Below, piece by piece: positions 25,075 through 32,641 of a stretch of DNA of 64,000 nt. Origin of the DNA: HKCCE3408 sp039183205. Its GTDB lineage: Bacteria > Pseudomonadota > Alphaproteobacteria > Rhodobacterales > Rhodobacteraceae. Under the pieces are notes generated by a model. It did no database searches. It was not told the origin of the DNA and was given only the letters and a program-made list of their open reading frames with translations. Position numbers and translations under genes: made by a program. The first letter of the stretch is position 1. Each line of letters begins with the position of its first letter. The DNA lies in NCBI GenBank assembly GCA_039183205.1, contig JBCDBR010000013.1:26287-90286 (forward strand), written 5' to 3'.

Positions 25075-26088
25075 TCATGCCATCGGATGGCGGTAACTGG
25101 CCGAATATTGGCCGGTGACTTGGTGTTCGAGCTGGCGTTCGATATCGCCCAGCAGGCTGGACGCGCCAAAGCGAAACAGTTCGGGCGACAGCCACGCATC
25201 CCCAAGTTCCTCTTTCATCAAGGCGAGATAAACCAACGCATCTTTCGCCTTCGATATCCCGCCCGCAGGCTTGTAGCCGACTTTGAAGCCCGTTCTTTCC
25301 TGATATTCCCGGATCGCACGGATCATCACTAAGCTGACCGGCAGGGTCGCGTTAACGGTTTCCTTTCCGGTCGAGGTTTTGATGAAATCCGCACCGGCCA
25401 TCATGCAGACAAGGGATGCGCGCGCCACGTTCTGCAACGTGCCAAGCTCGCCGGTGGCCAAGATAGCCTTGACATGCGCGTCGCCGCAGGCGGCGCGGAA
25501 AGTGCGCATTTCATCAAAAAGCGCTTGCCAGTTTCCGGTCAGCACGTGCCGTCGCGAAATCACGATGTCGATTTCTGCCGCGCCGGCGGCAACACTTTCC
25601 TCAATCTCTGCCACGCGGAGATGAAACGGTGACAGCCCGGCTGGAAAGCCCGTTGAGACCGCGGCGACCGGAATGCTCGACCCCTGCAAAGCATCGACCG
25701 CTGTGGCGACCATGTCGTGGTAGACGCAAACGGCGCCGGTGGTGATCGGCGGTAGACCAAGTCGATGGAGAATATCGGCGCGAACGGGCTGACGCGCCTT
25801 AGCGCAGAGGCGTCGGACGCGCCCCGCAGTGTCGTCGCCAGCCAGCGTCGTGAGATCAATGAGGGTGACGGCCCGTGCCAGCCAGGCCGACTGCCATTCC
25901 TTCTTCACGCTGCGGCGGCCTGGAAGCGTTGCGGCGCGCCGTTCGATCGCACTGCGATTGGCCTGCGCGCGGGCCACCCAATCCAAATCCAGGTCTTGTC
26001 CGGCATTGCGCGGCAATTTCACCTGCGGCAGCGCAAGATCGGTCTCGTCTGTGTCGCGTAGATGTTGATCCATGACCAAAGGTCTCAT
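25075..26088 (-). CDS. deoC: Deoxyribose-phosphate aldolase
   Basis: DeoC cleaves 2-deoxyribose-5-phosphate to glyceraldehyde-3-phosphate and acetaldehyde. The 337-residue chain is of the long eukaryote-like type. It holds the Schiff-base lysine in ADFIKTSTGKETVNATLPV and the second conserved lysine in VGYKPAGGISKAKDAL. The barrel begins near residue 70 (VTLIDLTTL). The start may be 26088 or the ATG at 26073; neither has a strong ribosome-binding site. It is translated just ahead of the ALDH16 gene, which can remove the acetaldehyde. deoD lies at 35382, not in this operon. Confidence 0.95.
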   Translation of the reverse strand: MRPLVMDQHLRDTDETDLALPQVKLPRNAGQDLDLDWVARAQANRSAIERRAATLPGRRSVKKEWQSAWLARAVTLIDLTTLAGDDTAGRVRRLCAKARQPVRADILHRLGLPPITTGAVCVYHDMVATAVDALQGSSIPVAAVSTGFPAGLSPFHLRVAEIEESVAAGAAEIDIVISRRHVLTGNWQALFDEMRTFRAACGDAHVKAILATGELGTLQNVARASLVCMMAGADFIKTSTGKETVNATLPVSLVMIRAIREYQERTGFKVGYKPAGGISKAKDALVYLALMKEELGDAWLSPELFRFGASSLLGDIERQLEHQVTGQYSASYRHPMA

Positions 26089-26109
26089 GCAATCGCGATA
26101 TTGGCAAGC

Positions 26110-26125
26110 TTGACCAATTGGTAAA
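26110..26125. promoter_or_regulatory. Near-perfect 16-bp palindrome upstream of deoC
   Basis: TTGACCAATTGGTAAA is a palindrome with one mismatch; its core ACCAATTGGT (26113-26122) is perfect. It lies 22 bp from the deoC start and 58 bp from rpe, in the divergent gap. The ACC..GGT arms are of the kind bound by GntR-family dimers. It is probably an operator for the deoC-ALDH16 operon; the regulator is not identified in the window. Confidence 0.4.
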
Positions 26126-26182
26126 AATTATCGCCCCGTGACATGCAACCGGCGCCGGGGTAGGGAGGCGCGAGAAGAGGAA

Positions 26183-26875
26183 ATGCCCATGCCCGCAGGC
26201 CGCAAAATCCAAATTGCTCCGTCAATCCTCAGCGCCGATTTTGCGGATTTCGGCGCAGAAATCAGGGCCGTTGAGGCGGCGGGCGCCGATATCGTCCATG
26301 TCGATGTCATGGACGGGCATTTTGTGCCGAACCTGACCTTCGGGGCCCAAGCCGTCAAAGCGTTCCGACCGCATGTGACCACCGTTATGGACGTGCATTT
26401 GATGATCGCGCCTGTCGATCCTTATGTCGAGGCCTATGCCGAGGCCGGGGCTGACATTCTGACGGCGCATGTTGAAGCCGGCCCGCATATTCACCGCACG
26501 TTGCAAGCCATCCGCGCGGCGGGCCTGCGCGCTGGCGTCGCGCTTAACCCCGGAACGCCGGCGGATGCGGTGGCGCATGTCCTGGATATGGTGGATTTGG
26601 TTTGCGTCATGACTGTGAACCCCGGATTTGGCGGGCAGAAATTTTTGGACATGACCCAAAAGATCGGACAGTTGCGCGACATGATTGGCGACCAAAACGT
26701 CGTCATCGAAATTGACGGTGGCGTGACCGTGGACACCGCACCCCGTGTGGTGGCGGCCGGTGCGGACATTTTGGTTGCGGGTTCGGCCGTATTCAGCGGC
26801 GGTTCAGCCAATGAACCAGGCGCCTATGCAGACAACATCACGGCCCTCCGACAGGCGGCCAATACGGCATTCTAG
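26183..26875 (+). CDS. rpe: Ribulose-phosphate 3-epimerase
   Basis: Rpe interconverts ribulose-5-phosphate and xylulose-5-phosphate in the pentose phosphate and Calvin pathways. The 230-residue TIM barrel has all signatures: IAPSILSADFADFG, HVDVMDGHFVPNLTFG, the metal-binding HLMI segment, MTVNPGFGGQKF and EIDGGVT near the end. The start at 26183 follows GAGGAA; a second ATG two codons later is also possible. It is divergent from deoC and single-standing. The right-hand neighbour is a 300-bp non-coding stretch. Confidence 0.97.
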   Translation: MPMPAGRKIQIAPSILSADFADFGAEIRAVEAAGADIVHVDVMDGHFVPNLTFGAQAVKAFRPHVTTVMDVHLMIAPVDPYVEAYAEAGADILTAHVEAGPHIHRTLQAIRAAGLRAGVALNPGTPADAVAHVLDMVDLVCVMTVNPGFGGQKFLDMTQKIGQLRDMIGDQNVVIEIDGGVTVDTAPRVVAAGADILVAGSAVFSGGSANEPGAYADNITALRQAANTAF

Positions 26876-27181
26876 TGGACCCGTGGCGTTCGCGCCGCCC
26901 GACGAAGGATGCGGATTGCAATTCACCGTCCTAAGCACGGCGTTGACTTGCGTTTGTCCCAGGCGTCTTGGCCGCGACGCAGGTCGCGCCCCATGAAATG
27001 TAGCGTCGATCGCGCGCCAATTTTCGTGCGTGAAATGCTGCTCCGAACCACGCGATGGGCCGTTTCCGGTTGGGCACCGAACCTTTGACCAAGGGGTGCA
27101 CATTTTTATTACCGAGAACGAATAACCGGATGTCCCGCGGTCTATTGTAGGCGCTGTGGCCGATCTGCTTGTGCGGCGCGG
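26876..27181. other. Non-coding stretch between rpe and the monooxygenase gene
   Basis: About 306 bases between the converging rpe and flavin monooxygenase genes. A minus-strand frame (up to 27103) overlaps rpe and has Arg/Cys/Trp-rich content without family character, so I do not call it. No terminator-like stem with a U-tract is obvious. It may be remnant sequence. Confidence 0.4.
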
Positions 27182-28600
27182 TTAGCCGGCCGCAATTGGC
27201 CGAATGCGGATGTCATGATCGCAGGCCACTTGTTCCAATGCGGCGCGGGCATGGCTGAGGTATTTTTTCCGGTGGAATTTTACATCAATCAATGTCGCCA
27301 GCCTTCGATGCAGTGGGAACCATCGATCCAGATCCAACCCGCAGGAATCCAGAACCCGAAACGGTACCGCGTCGATCAAAGCAACGGTATTGTAGAATGT
27401 CGCCGTCGTTGCCGTCGCATAAAGCAGTTTTCGGTCAATTCTGCGCAGCGCGTCCAAATCCACCTCAAAGAGGTCGGACTGACGAAGCGTGTCGGTCAAA
27501 AAAAGGTGCGGCAAGAAATATGCGGAAACGCTGGACAAAAAATGGACAGCAGAGCGCGGCGTAATCGTTAGAACCCGCCCGCCTTGCGAAAGGCAAGGTT
27601 CCGCCGACCGCTCCTGCCGCAATACGTGCCCGGTACAATTGATGACTTGCGCATCCGGTGGAACAGGCAATCTTGTGCCGTTCCGCGTCAGGATTTCAGG
27701 GCCGCCTTCGCCGTCGACGACATCTTGGAAATAATCGCTGATGATTGCGGTCAAACCGTTCTCTATGCGGTCCCGTTCGCCTTCCGAAAGGAGGCCGTAG
27801 AAAAACTGCTCGCCGGCGTCACCCACGCGGATTGTATAGGTTTTTCGGAATAGATCGAATACGTCTTGATAATTCTGGCCGTCGAATTCCATCGCAATGT
27901 CCCGAAAAACAGCAAGCACGAGATGCCCGCGCCAGATCCGGGGCAGACCTGTTGGCAATGTCAGATCGCGGCTTACGAAAACAGTGCCCTTCCCATTAAG
28001 CAGCGTCACCGGTCTGCTGGGGTTTGCCATGATCAATTCATGGCAGGCATCCATCCCGGTTTTGCCGCCGCCGATGACAAAAGCGGGGGCATTGCTGGCT
28101 GTATCCATTGCCGATGGCGTGGTGGAAACAACGTTTTGCGAGCTTAACTTAAGGGGCGAGAGTTGCGGAATATCAAACCCGGCTGCGTGAATAACGCGCT
28201 TGGCCGTCACCGTTTCGGCCTTCGCGTCCGATATCAAGCGAATATGCACCATCGCGGCGTCTTCGGTTAGGTCGGCACATTCCGTCTCGAACCGCGTTTC
28301 GATCTCAAGCCGCTCCGACAACTCCGAATAGCACTGCGCCAAATGTGCTACGACTTCATTGCCACGGGCCAAATACTCGGCGGGCTTTTTCCAATTCCAG
28401 GCCATGTCACCGACGGTAAAACTACCGTGCGGTTGGTGTAGTCTGACAAAAGGATAACTGTTGCGCCACATCCCTCCCGGGCCGGCATTGCGATCGACCA
28501 ACAGAATTTTCGCCTTTGGCGCAAGGTAACCGGCGGCGCTGTACAGCGCGTTTAGTCCTGCAATGCCGGCGCCAATCACCGCCAGTTCGAATTGGGCCAT
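27182..28600 (-). CDS. Flavin-containing monooxygenase-like FAD/NADPH oxidoreductase
   Basis: A 472-residue flavoprotein. The FAD-binding Rossmann motif is at the very N-terminus (AVIGAGIAGLNAL), followed by GPGGMWRNSYPFVRLHQPHGSF and a second nucleotide motif VIGGGKTGMDA for NADPH near residue 170. The order fits class B-type flavin monooxygenases, although the strict FxGxxxHxxxY fingerprint is not clear. The start at 28600 has GGGGAGG upstream. It lies downstream of ccr behind a terminator and is probably transcribed from its own promoter. The substrate is unknown. Confidence 0.85.
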   Translation of the reverse strand: MAQFELAVIGAGIAGLNALYSAAGYLAPKAKILLVDRNAGPGGMWRNSYPFVRLHQPHGSFTVGDMAWNWKKPAEYLARGNEVVAHLAQCYSELSERLEIETRFETECADLTEDAAMVHIRLISDAKAETVTAKRVIHAAGFDIPQLSPLKLSSQNVVSTTPSAMDTASNAPAFVIGGGKTGMDACHELIMANPSRPVTLLNGKGTVFVSRDLTLPTGLPRIWRGHLVLAVFRDIAMEFDGQNYQDVFDLFRKTYTIRVGDAGEQFFYGLLSEGERDRIENGLTAIISDYFQDVVDGEGGPEILTRNGTRLPVPPDAQVINCTGHVLRQERSAEPCLSQGGRVLTITPRSAVHFLSSVSAYFLPHLFLTDTLRQSDLFEVDLDALRRIDRKLLYATATTATFYNTVALIDAVPFRVLDSCGLDLDRWFPLHRRLATLIDVKFHRKKYLSHARAALEQVACDHDIRIRPIAAG

Positions 28601-28654
28601 CGACGTCCTCCCCAGCTTGTGCTGAGCATAAGGATGCGATTGGGGAAGGGTATA

Positions 28655-28686
28655 GAAAAAACCGCCGCCCGATTTCGCGGGCGGCG
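28655..28686 (-). terminator. Rho-independent terminator of ccr
   Basis: CGCCGCCCG (28663-28671) and CGGGCGGCG (28678-28686) form a perfect 9-bp stem with a 6-nt loop. Read on the minus strand it is followed by GGTTTTTT, a proper U-tract. It begins 37 bp after the ccr stop codon. Confidence 0.85.
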
Positions 28687-28723
28687 CGGCAGTGCTAGGG
28701 CTTTTGGCGTTTGGTTGGACCCG

Positions 28724-30019
28724 TTATTTGCCGGTTGGGCCCGCTTCCAGCACATCTTCGAGTGTTCTGAGGCCTGTGCGCGGCGCTTGGACCAAAACAC
28801 TCATATTCCCTGGCTTATGCTCGTTTTTGTACATTTTCGTGTGTGCGTCGGGCAATTCGGCCCAGGGGAACACCTCTGACATGCAAGGGTCGAGCCGGCG
28901 TTCCAGCATTAGCCTGTTGGCCGCTGCCGCTTGCTTGAGATGTGCGAAATGGCTGCCTTGCAGTCGCTTTTGGTGCATCCACATATAGCGGACGTCAAAG
29001 GTGCAATTAAATCCGGTCGTGCCCGCACAGATGACGACCATGCCCCCCTTTTTGACGACAAAGGTCGAAACCGGGAACGTCGCTTCACCGGGATGTTCAA
29101 AGACCATGTCAACATTAATGCCTTTGCCGGTGATGTCCCAGATTGCCTTGCCGAATTTGCGCGCCTCTTTGAACCATTCGGCGTATTCGGCTGTATTGAC
29201 CTTTGGCAGTTGGCCCCAGCACTTGAACTCCTTGCGGTTGATTACGCCCTTGGCACCCAAGCCCATGACAAATTCCCGTTTGTCCTCGTCCGAGATCACG
29301 CCGATGGCATTGGCGCCTGCGGTGTTGATAAGCTGGATGGCGTAAGAGCCGAGGCCGCCCGACGCCCCCCAAACCAGGACGTTTTGGCCTGGCTTGAGGT
29401 CATGCGGCTCGTGCCCGAACAGCATCCGGTAGGCTGTGGCCAAAGTGAGCGTGTAGCAGGCCGCCTCTTCCCAGGTCAGATGCTTTGGCCGCGGCATGAG
29501 TTGCTGCGCCTGCACATTGGTGAACTGTGCAAAGCTCCCATCCGGCGTCTCATAGCCCCAAATGCGCTGGCTGTCGGAATACATCGGATCACCGCCGTTG
29601 CATGCTTCGTCATCGCCATCGTCTTGATTGCAGTGAATGACAACCTCATCGCCCACCTTCCAGCGTTTGACCTTGTCACCGACGGCCCAAACGATCCCGG
29701 ACGCGTCGGATCCCGCGATGTGATAGGGCGCAGAGTGGCCATCGAACGGGCTGATCGGTTCACCAAGTCCGGCCCAGACCCCGTTATAATTAACGCCGGC
29801 GGCCATCACGAGCACCAATACCTCGTTCGAATCGAGCGACGGCGTTTCGACAATCTCGACCGCGAAGGCCTTGTCGGGCGTGCCATGACGTTCGCGTCGG
29901 ATGGTCCAGGCGTGCATGTGCTTTGGGACATGACCCAGAGGCGGCATTTCGCCCATCTCGTAGAGATCCTTTATCGGCGCCTCATACGGCGTCACACCCG
30001 TCGATTGATCCAATGCCAT
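28724..30019 (-). CDS. ccr: Crotonyl-CoA carboxylase/reductase
   Basis: Ccr reductively carboxylates crotonyl-CoA to (2S)-ethylmalonyl-CoA with NADPH and CO2. It is the key step of the ethylmalonyl-CoA pathway for acetyl-CoA assimilation. The 431-residue sequence closely follows the Rhodobacter enzyme as I remember it: MALDQSTG start, YEMGEMPPLGHVPK, IAGSDASGIVWAVGDKVKRW, IHCNQDDGDDEACNGGDPM, the NADPH loop VWGASGGLGSYAIQL and MWMHQKRLQGSHFAHLKQA near the end. A 24-codon upstream extension is poorly supported. It has its own terminator. Upstream lie a 20-bp block shared with ecm and four 11-bp repeats shared with lpdA. Confidence 0.98.
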   Translation of the reverse strand: MALDQSTGVTPYEAPIKDLYEMGEMPPLGHVPKHMHAWTIRRERHGTPDKAFAVEIVETPSLDSNEVLVLVMAAGVNYNGVWAGLGEPISPFDGHSAPYHIAGSDASGIVWAVGDKVKRWKVGDEVVIHCNQDDGDDEACNGGDPMYSDSQRIWGYETPDGSFAQFTNVQAQQLMPRPKHLTWEEAACYTLTLATAYRMLFGHEPHDLKPGQNVLVWGASGGLGSYAIQLINTAGANAIGVISDEDKREFVMGLGAKGVINRKEFKCWGQLPKVNTAEYAEWFKEARKFGKAIWDITGKGINVDMVFEHPGEATFPVSTFVVKKGGMVVICAGTTGFNCTFDVRYMWMHQKRLQGSHFAHLKQAAAANRLMLERRLDPCMSEVFPWAELPDAHTKMYKNEHKPGNMSVLVQAPRTGLRTLEDVLEAGPTGK

Positions 30020-30115
30020 CACATAAGCATCCTCATGCTGCGGCGCGGAATCGCCCGTGCCTTCGCGAGGAGAGATACATCTGTGGCGCAACTTTGCAAC
30101 CCAAAATAGAGAAAC

Positions 30116-30135
30116 AGTGAAATTTTATTGCGAGG
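30116..30135 (+). promoter_or_regulatory. 20-bp block upstream of ccr, shared with ecm
   Basis: The sequence AGTGAAATTTTATTGCGAGG lies about 97 bp upstream of the ccr start, on the strand opposite to ccr. It matches 18 of 20 bases of the block at 32615-32634 in front of ecm. A/T-rich sequence of this length stands out in this GC-rich DNA. It is probably a common regulator site, or part of a promoter, for two enzymes of one pathway. Confidence 0.5.
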
Positions 30136-30158
30136 CGACGGTTCAAGCGGGCGTCTAG

Positions 30159-30204
30159 ATGCGGTATAGATGCGGTATAGAACTGGTATAGAACCGGTAT
30201 AGAC
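30159..30204 (-). repeat. Four 11-bp direct repeats upstream of ccr
   Basis: Read on the ccr strand, four consecutive 11-bp units have the core CTATACC: GTCTATACCGG, TTCTATACCAG, TTCTATACCGC and ATCTATACCGC. The plus-strand cores GGTATAGA start at 30163, 30174, 30185 and 30196. A degraded fifth copy (GCGTCTAGAT) adjoins at 30151. The period of one helical turn puts all units on one face of the DNA. The array ends 139 bp before the ccr start codon. Similar units occur upstream of lpdA. Confidence 0.75.
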
Positions 30205-30270
30205 GTCGCGCGGTCGGCAAAGATCGCGCTCCCGCCCCCCTTCGGCCTTGCGGCCTGCGGGCGTTGGGCC

Positions 30271-30326
30271 GGGCGCGATTTCTTGAAAAGAAATCGGTCC
30301 GAAATCTTCAAAAGATTTCGGCGCCC
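30271..30326. repeat. Twin-hairpin REP-like element
   Basis: Two hairpins stand back to back: CGATTTCTT-gaa-AAGAAATCG (30276-30296) and CCGAAATCTT-caa-AAGATTTCGG (30299-30321). They are enclosed by GGGCGC (30271-30276) and GCGCCC (30321-30326), so the whole can fold as a small cruciform. The left flank also holds short CGGCC/GGCCG stems. I recall similar paired GATTTCTT hairpins dispersed in Rhodobacterales genomes, which suggests a REP-type repeat. Only this copy is in the window. Confidence 0.5.
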
Positions 30327-30665
30327 CCAATGTCGACGGTGGAGCTTAGCGCGCGACACGGCCAAGCCGCGTTTACGCACAGTGCCTGGCGGCAGCCTTG
30401 GCCTGCTGAGCGTCTGACGGCGTTACGTTATGGTTGCTTTGACAAGTCTATCCGGTCGCTTGGTCATCTGTCGAATGTTGCGCGCGTCTTGCAACCCGCA
30501 TCCGATGTGATCAGCGTCAGCGCGAAATCGCAGCTTGGGCTGGATGTTGGCGTCTATATGTCGCCATCTCAGGCCCAAATGCCATAGGCGCCCAGAGCCC
30601 GCAGAAAGCCAATCGCTGTCCCGGGCCGCGCAGCTCAGGCCGATCCGCGATCCGACGGATAAGTT
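30327..30665. other. Unassigned 340-bp stretch right of the hairpin element
   Basis: A plus-strand frame can be read here (MSTVELSARHGQAAFTHSAW to 30587), but its start lies in the hairpin element, it has no ribosome-binding site, and its content matches nothing I know. I leave it uncalled. It may be decayed sequence left between the ccr promoter region and the convergently ending acyltransferase gene. Confidence 0.35.
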
Positions 30666-32042
30666 TCATTGCCCCGGCCGGTGCTCCAACAAATGCGCCA
30701 CCGAAGCTGCGTAAAAGGCGGTGAGGCTTTCGCCTTTGGGGGCGAGGGTAAGGGTGCCTTGGGTCTCGGTGAGGAGCCGGCGTTCGATGAGGGCGCGGAG
30801 GCCGGCCTCGACGGTATAGTCGAGGTCGTCGCGGGGGATGTAGATCGTGGTGCTGGTGTCGCGTGCGGTCTCCACCGCCCGGCTCACAAAGGCGCGGAGG
30901 GCGTCGCGGGTCTGGTGACCAGAGGCGAGGCCGAAGCATACGAGGGGGACCGGGGTGACGGGCATGACGGCGGCGATGCGGCGCATGAGTTCGCTGCCCA
31001 GTTCGGCAGGTGGGTCAGAGCGCTTTGTGCCCAGGAACGCGGTGAGCGACAGGGGCGCGCCGAAGCTCACCGCCGCATATCCATAGCGATGAAACCGGCC
31101 AGTTAGGCGGTGCCAAACCTGGCGCCTGAGATAGCGCAGGATGGGTTTGAGTGAGAAGCGATAGCGGCGCGTGCCTTTCTCGGCCGCTTCGATCAGTACC
31201 CGATCCTCCATGACGCGATCGTAATTCAGCGCAACAGGTACAAACACGACATCGCGGCTTTGGCCGGGCGTAAAGCCATCAAGGATATAAGAGATCAAGC
31301 CAAGCTTTGGCGTTCCGAGATGGCCGGTTTGGCTCAAACGACCTTCCGGGAACACCGCTTGGGTCACGCCAGCCTCGGTTGCCATCTGCACGTAGCGCGC
31401 AAGGACTTTGCGGTAGAGTGCGTTATTGTGCTGGCGGCGAATGAAAAAACCGCCCAAGGCCCGCACCAATTGCCGCAGCGGCCACACCCGCGCCCATTCG
31501 CCCACTGCATAGGCCAAGGCAGATCGTTCCGCGACCAGCCAGGTGACCAGCACGTAATCCATGTTCGATCTGTGGTTCATTACAAAGACGACCGTGGCGT
31601 CAGGATCGATACCCTCAAGTGCGGCCTCATTGCCTTGGGCAAGTCGCACGCGAAACAGCGATTGGCTCAGGATGCGCGCGGCCCGGATGGCAAAGCTGAA
31701 ATAGGCAAAGGCTGAAAAGCCCGGCACGATCTCGCGCGCATACCTTTCGGCTTGTTCCGCCGCGACATCAACGGGCATGCCGGTGTCCGCCGCAAACGCA
31801 GCGATCGCCTGGTTCACCTCAGGGTCAAAGATAAGCCGGCGAATGGTGTCGCTCCGCCGCGCAAGCTTAAACGGCTGGATCGGAACCTTGAGCCGTTCAT
31901 TGAGCTGCGCCACCGCGCGTTCAAGGCGGCGACGAAAGTACCACCGCACCGAGGGGAACAAGAAATGCGACGCGAAGGTCACCGTGGCGAAGGCCACAAT
32001 CAAGGCAAAGAGCCATACCGGAAGTTCGATGCTTTGAAACAT
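30666..32042 (-). CDS. Glycerol-3-phosphate/lysophosphatidate acyltransferase (PlsB/PlsC-like)
   Basis: A membrane-associated acyltransferase of 458 residues, much longer than PlsC. After an N-terminal helix (WLFALIVAFATVTFASHFLF) the catalytic block appears as VVFVMNHRSNMDYVLV (HX4D, about residue 165). Next come GGFFIRR and the acceptor-binding FPEGRLSQTG. The C-terminal third (DVVFVPVALNYDRVMED and later RRLLTETQGTLTLAPKGES) resembles PlsB proteins. It probably acylates glycerol phosphate or its lyso-form in phospholipid synthesis. It lies between ccr and ecm on the ccr strand, a neighbourhood I recall from related genomes. Confidence 0.85.
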   Translation of the reverse strand: MFQSIELPVWLFALIVAFATVTFASHFLFPSVRWYFRRRLERAVAQLNERLKVPIQPFKLARRSDTIRRLIFDPEVNQAIAAFAADTGMPVDVAAEQAERYAREIVPGFSAFAYFSFAIRAARILSQSLFRVRLAQGNEAALEGIDPDATVVFVMNHRSNMDYVLVTWLVAERSALAYAVGEWARVWPLRQLVRALGGFFIRRQHNNALYRKVLARYVQMATEAGVTQAVFPEGRLSQTGHLGTPKLGLISYILDGFTPGQSRDVVFVPVALNYDRVMEDRVLIEAAEKGTRRYRFSLKPILRYLRRQVWHRLTGRFHRYGYAAVSFGAPLSLTAFLGTKRSDPPAELGSELMRRIAAVMPVTPVPLVCFGLASGHQTRDALRAFVSRAVETARDTSTTIYIPRDDLDYTVEAGLRALIERRLLTETQGTLTLAPKGESLTAFYAASVAHLLEHRPGQ

Positions 32043-32104
32043 GCCCGTCCAGCATTGCCGCGCGCACACGCGTTTGGGAAGTGGAATCGGGTTAGGATAG
32101 CGCG

Positions 32105-32494
32105 ATGTATGCGGACGATTCCTTTTTTACGCTGAGCGGTGCGGGGCAGGTTGGGCTGGTTTTGCTATCCTCCCTCTTCGCGGTCGTTATGCTGTTGTTG
32201 GCCCGCGCGCTGGTGCGGTTGCCCGTCGCCCTGCGCCTTATTGGCTGGTTGGCCTTGCTGGTGGCCTTCATATCCATCTCGCCTCAGGGCTATTATTTGT
32301 ACTACCGGGTCATCATCGATGGGTTGCCGGCGCAATGGGTTTTGCAACCGCCGCTCGATGCCCCTGAACTGCTGCGCTATCTGACATTTACGGGCCGAAC
32401 GACACTGTCTGCGCACAGTGTCGGGCTTTTGGGTTGGGCGATGCTGGCAGTGGCGTTCCTGCCGACACGCCACCGCACCACCACCAAATCCTAG
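32105..32494 (+). CDS. Small integral membrane protein of unknown function
   Basis: A 129-residue protein with three or four hydrophobic helices: about residues 15-36 (QVGLVLLSSLFAVVMLLLAR), 43-62 (ALRLIGWLALLVAFISISPQ) and 105-120. A periplasmic loop contains QGYYLYYRVIIDGLPAQWV. It has no recognised domain. The gene is divergent from the acyltransferase gene (62 bp between starts) and points towards ecm. The short AGGA element upstream supports the start. It may be a partner of the acyltransferase, but no sequence feature proves this. Confidence 0.75.
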   Translation: MYADDSFFTLSGAGQVGLVLLSSLFAVVMLLLARALVRLPVALRLIGWLALLVAFISISPQGYYLYYRVIIDGLPAQWVLQPPLDAPELLRYLTFTGRTTLSAHSVGLLGWAMLAVAFLPTRHRTTTKS

Positions 32495-32614
32495 CGCCTT
32501 GGGGCCGGTGAGAATGGGCGCGATAAGCGTGGAATTGGCAACACACTTTTGACGGGCATTTCGCTGCGTCGCGGCGAATTGACAAGGTCATAAAATTCTG
32601 AATATGAAGTCCAA

Positions 32615-32634
32615 AGTGAATTTTTATTGCGGGG
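32615..32634 (+). promoter_or_regulatory. 20-bp block upstream of ecm, shared with ccr
   Basis: AGTGAATTTTTATTGCGGGG ends 7 bp before the ecm start codon and includes the GGGG that serves as ribosome-binding site. It matches the ccr-upstream block (30116-30135) at 18 of 20 positions. Because it overlaps the translation start region, the site could be a repressor operator or a leader element. Confidence 0.5.
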
Positions 32635-32641
32635 ATGTGTA

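Noticed and set aside
26804..27103. 99-codon minus-strand frame between rpe and the monooxygenase gene
   Set aside because: It overlaps the end of rpe, starts without a ribosome-binding site and has Trp/Cys/Arg-rich content with no family resemblance.
30085..30105. TTTGCAA-like sequence near ccr as a PccR/RamB (ScfR) box
   Set aside because: Only one imperfect half (CTTTGCAA) is present; the known site for that family is a pair of TTTGCAAA elements.
28931..30109. 392-codon plus-strand frame opposite ccr
   Set aside because: Antisense to a highly conserved enzyme; no domain character.
30159..30204. CRISPR-like array or VNTR upstream of ccr
   Set aside because: Units are 11 bp without spacers, far too short for CRISPR; recurrence of the same core upstream of lpdA argues for binding sites instead of slippage.
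30264..30587. Plus-strand frame right of the ccr control region (107 codons)
   Set aside because: Its start lies in the twin-hairpin element, no ribosome-binding site is seen and the product matches nothing; kept only as an unassigned stretch.
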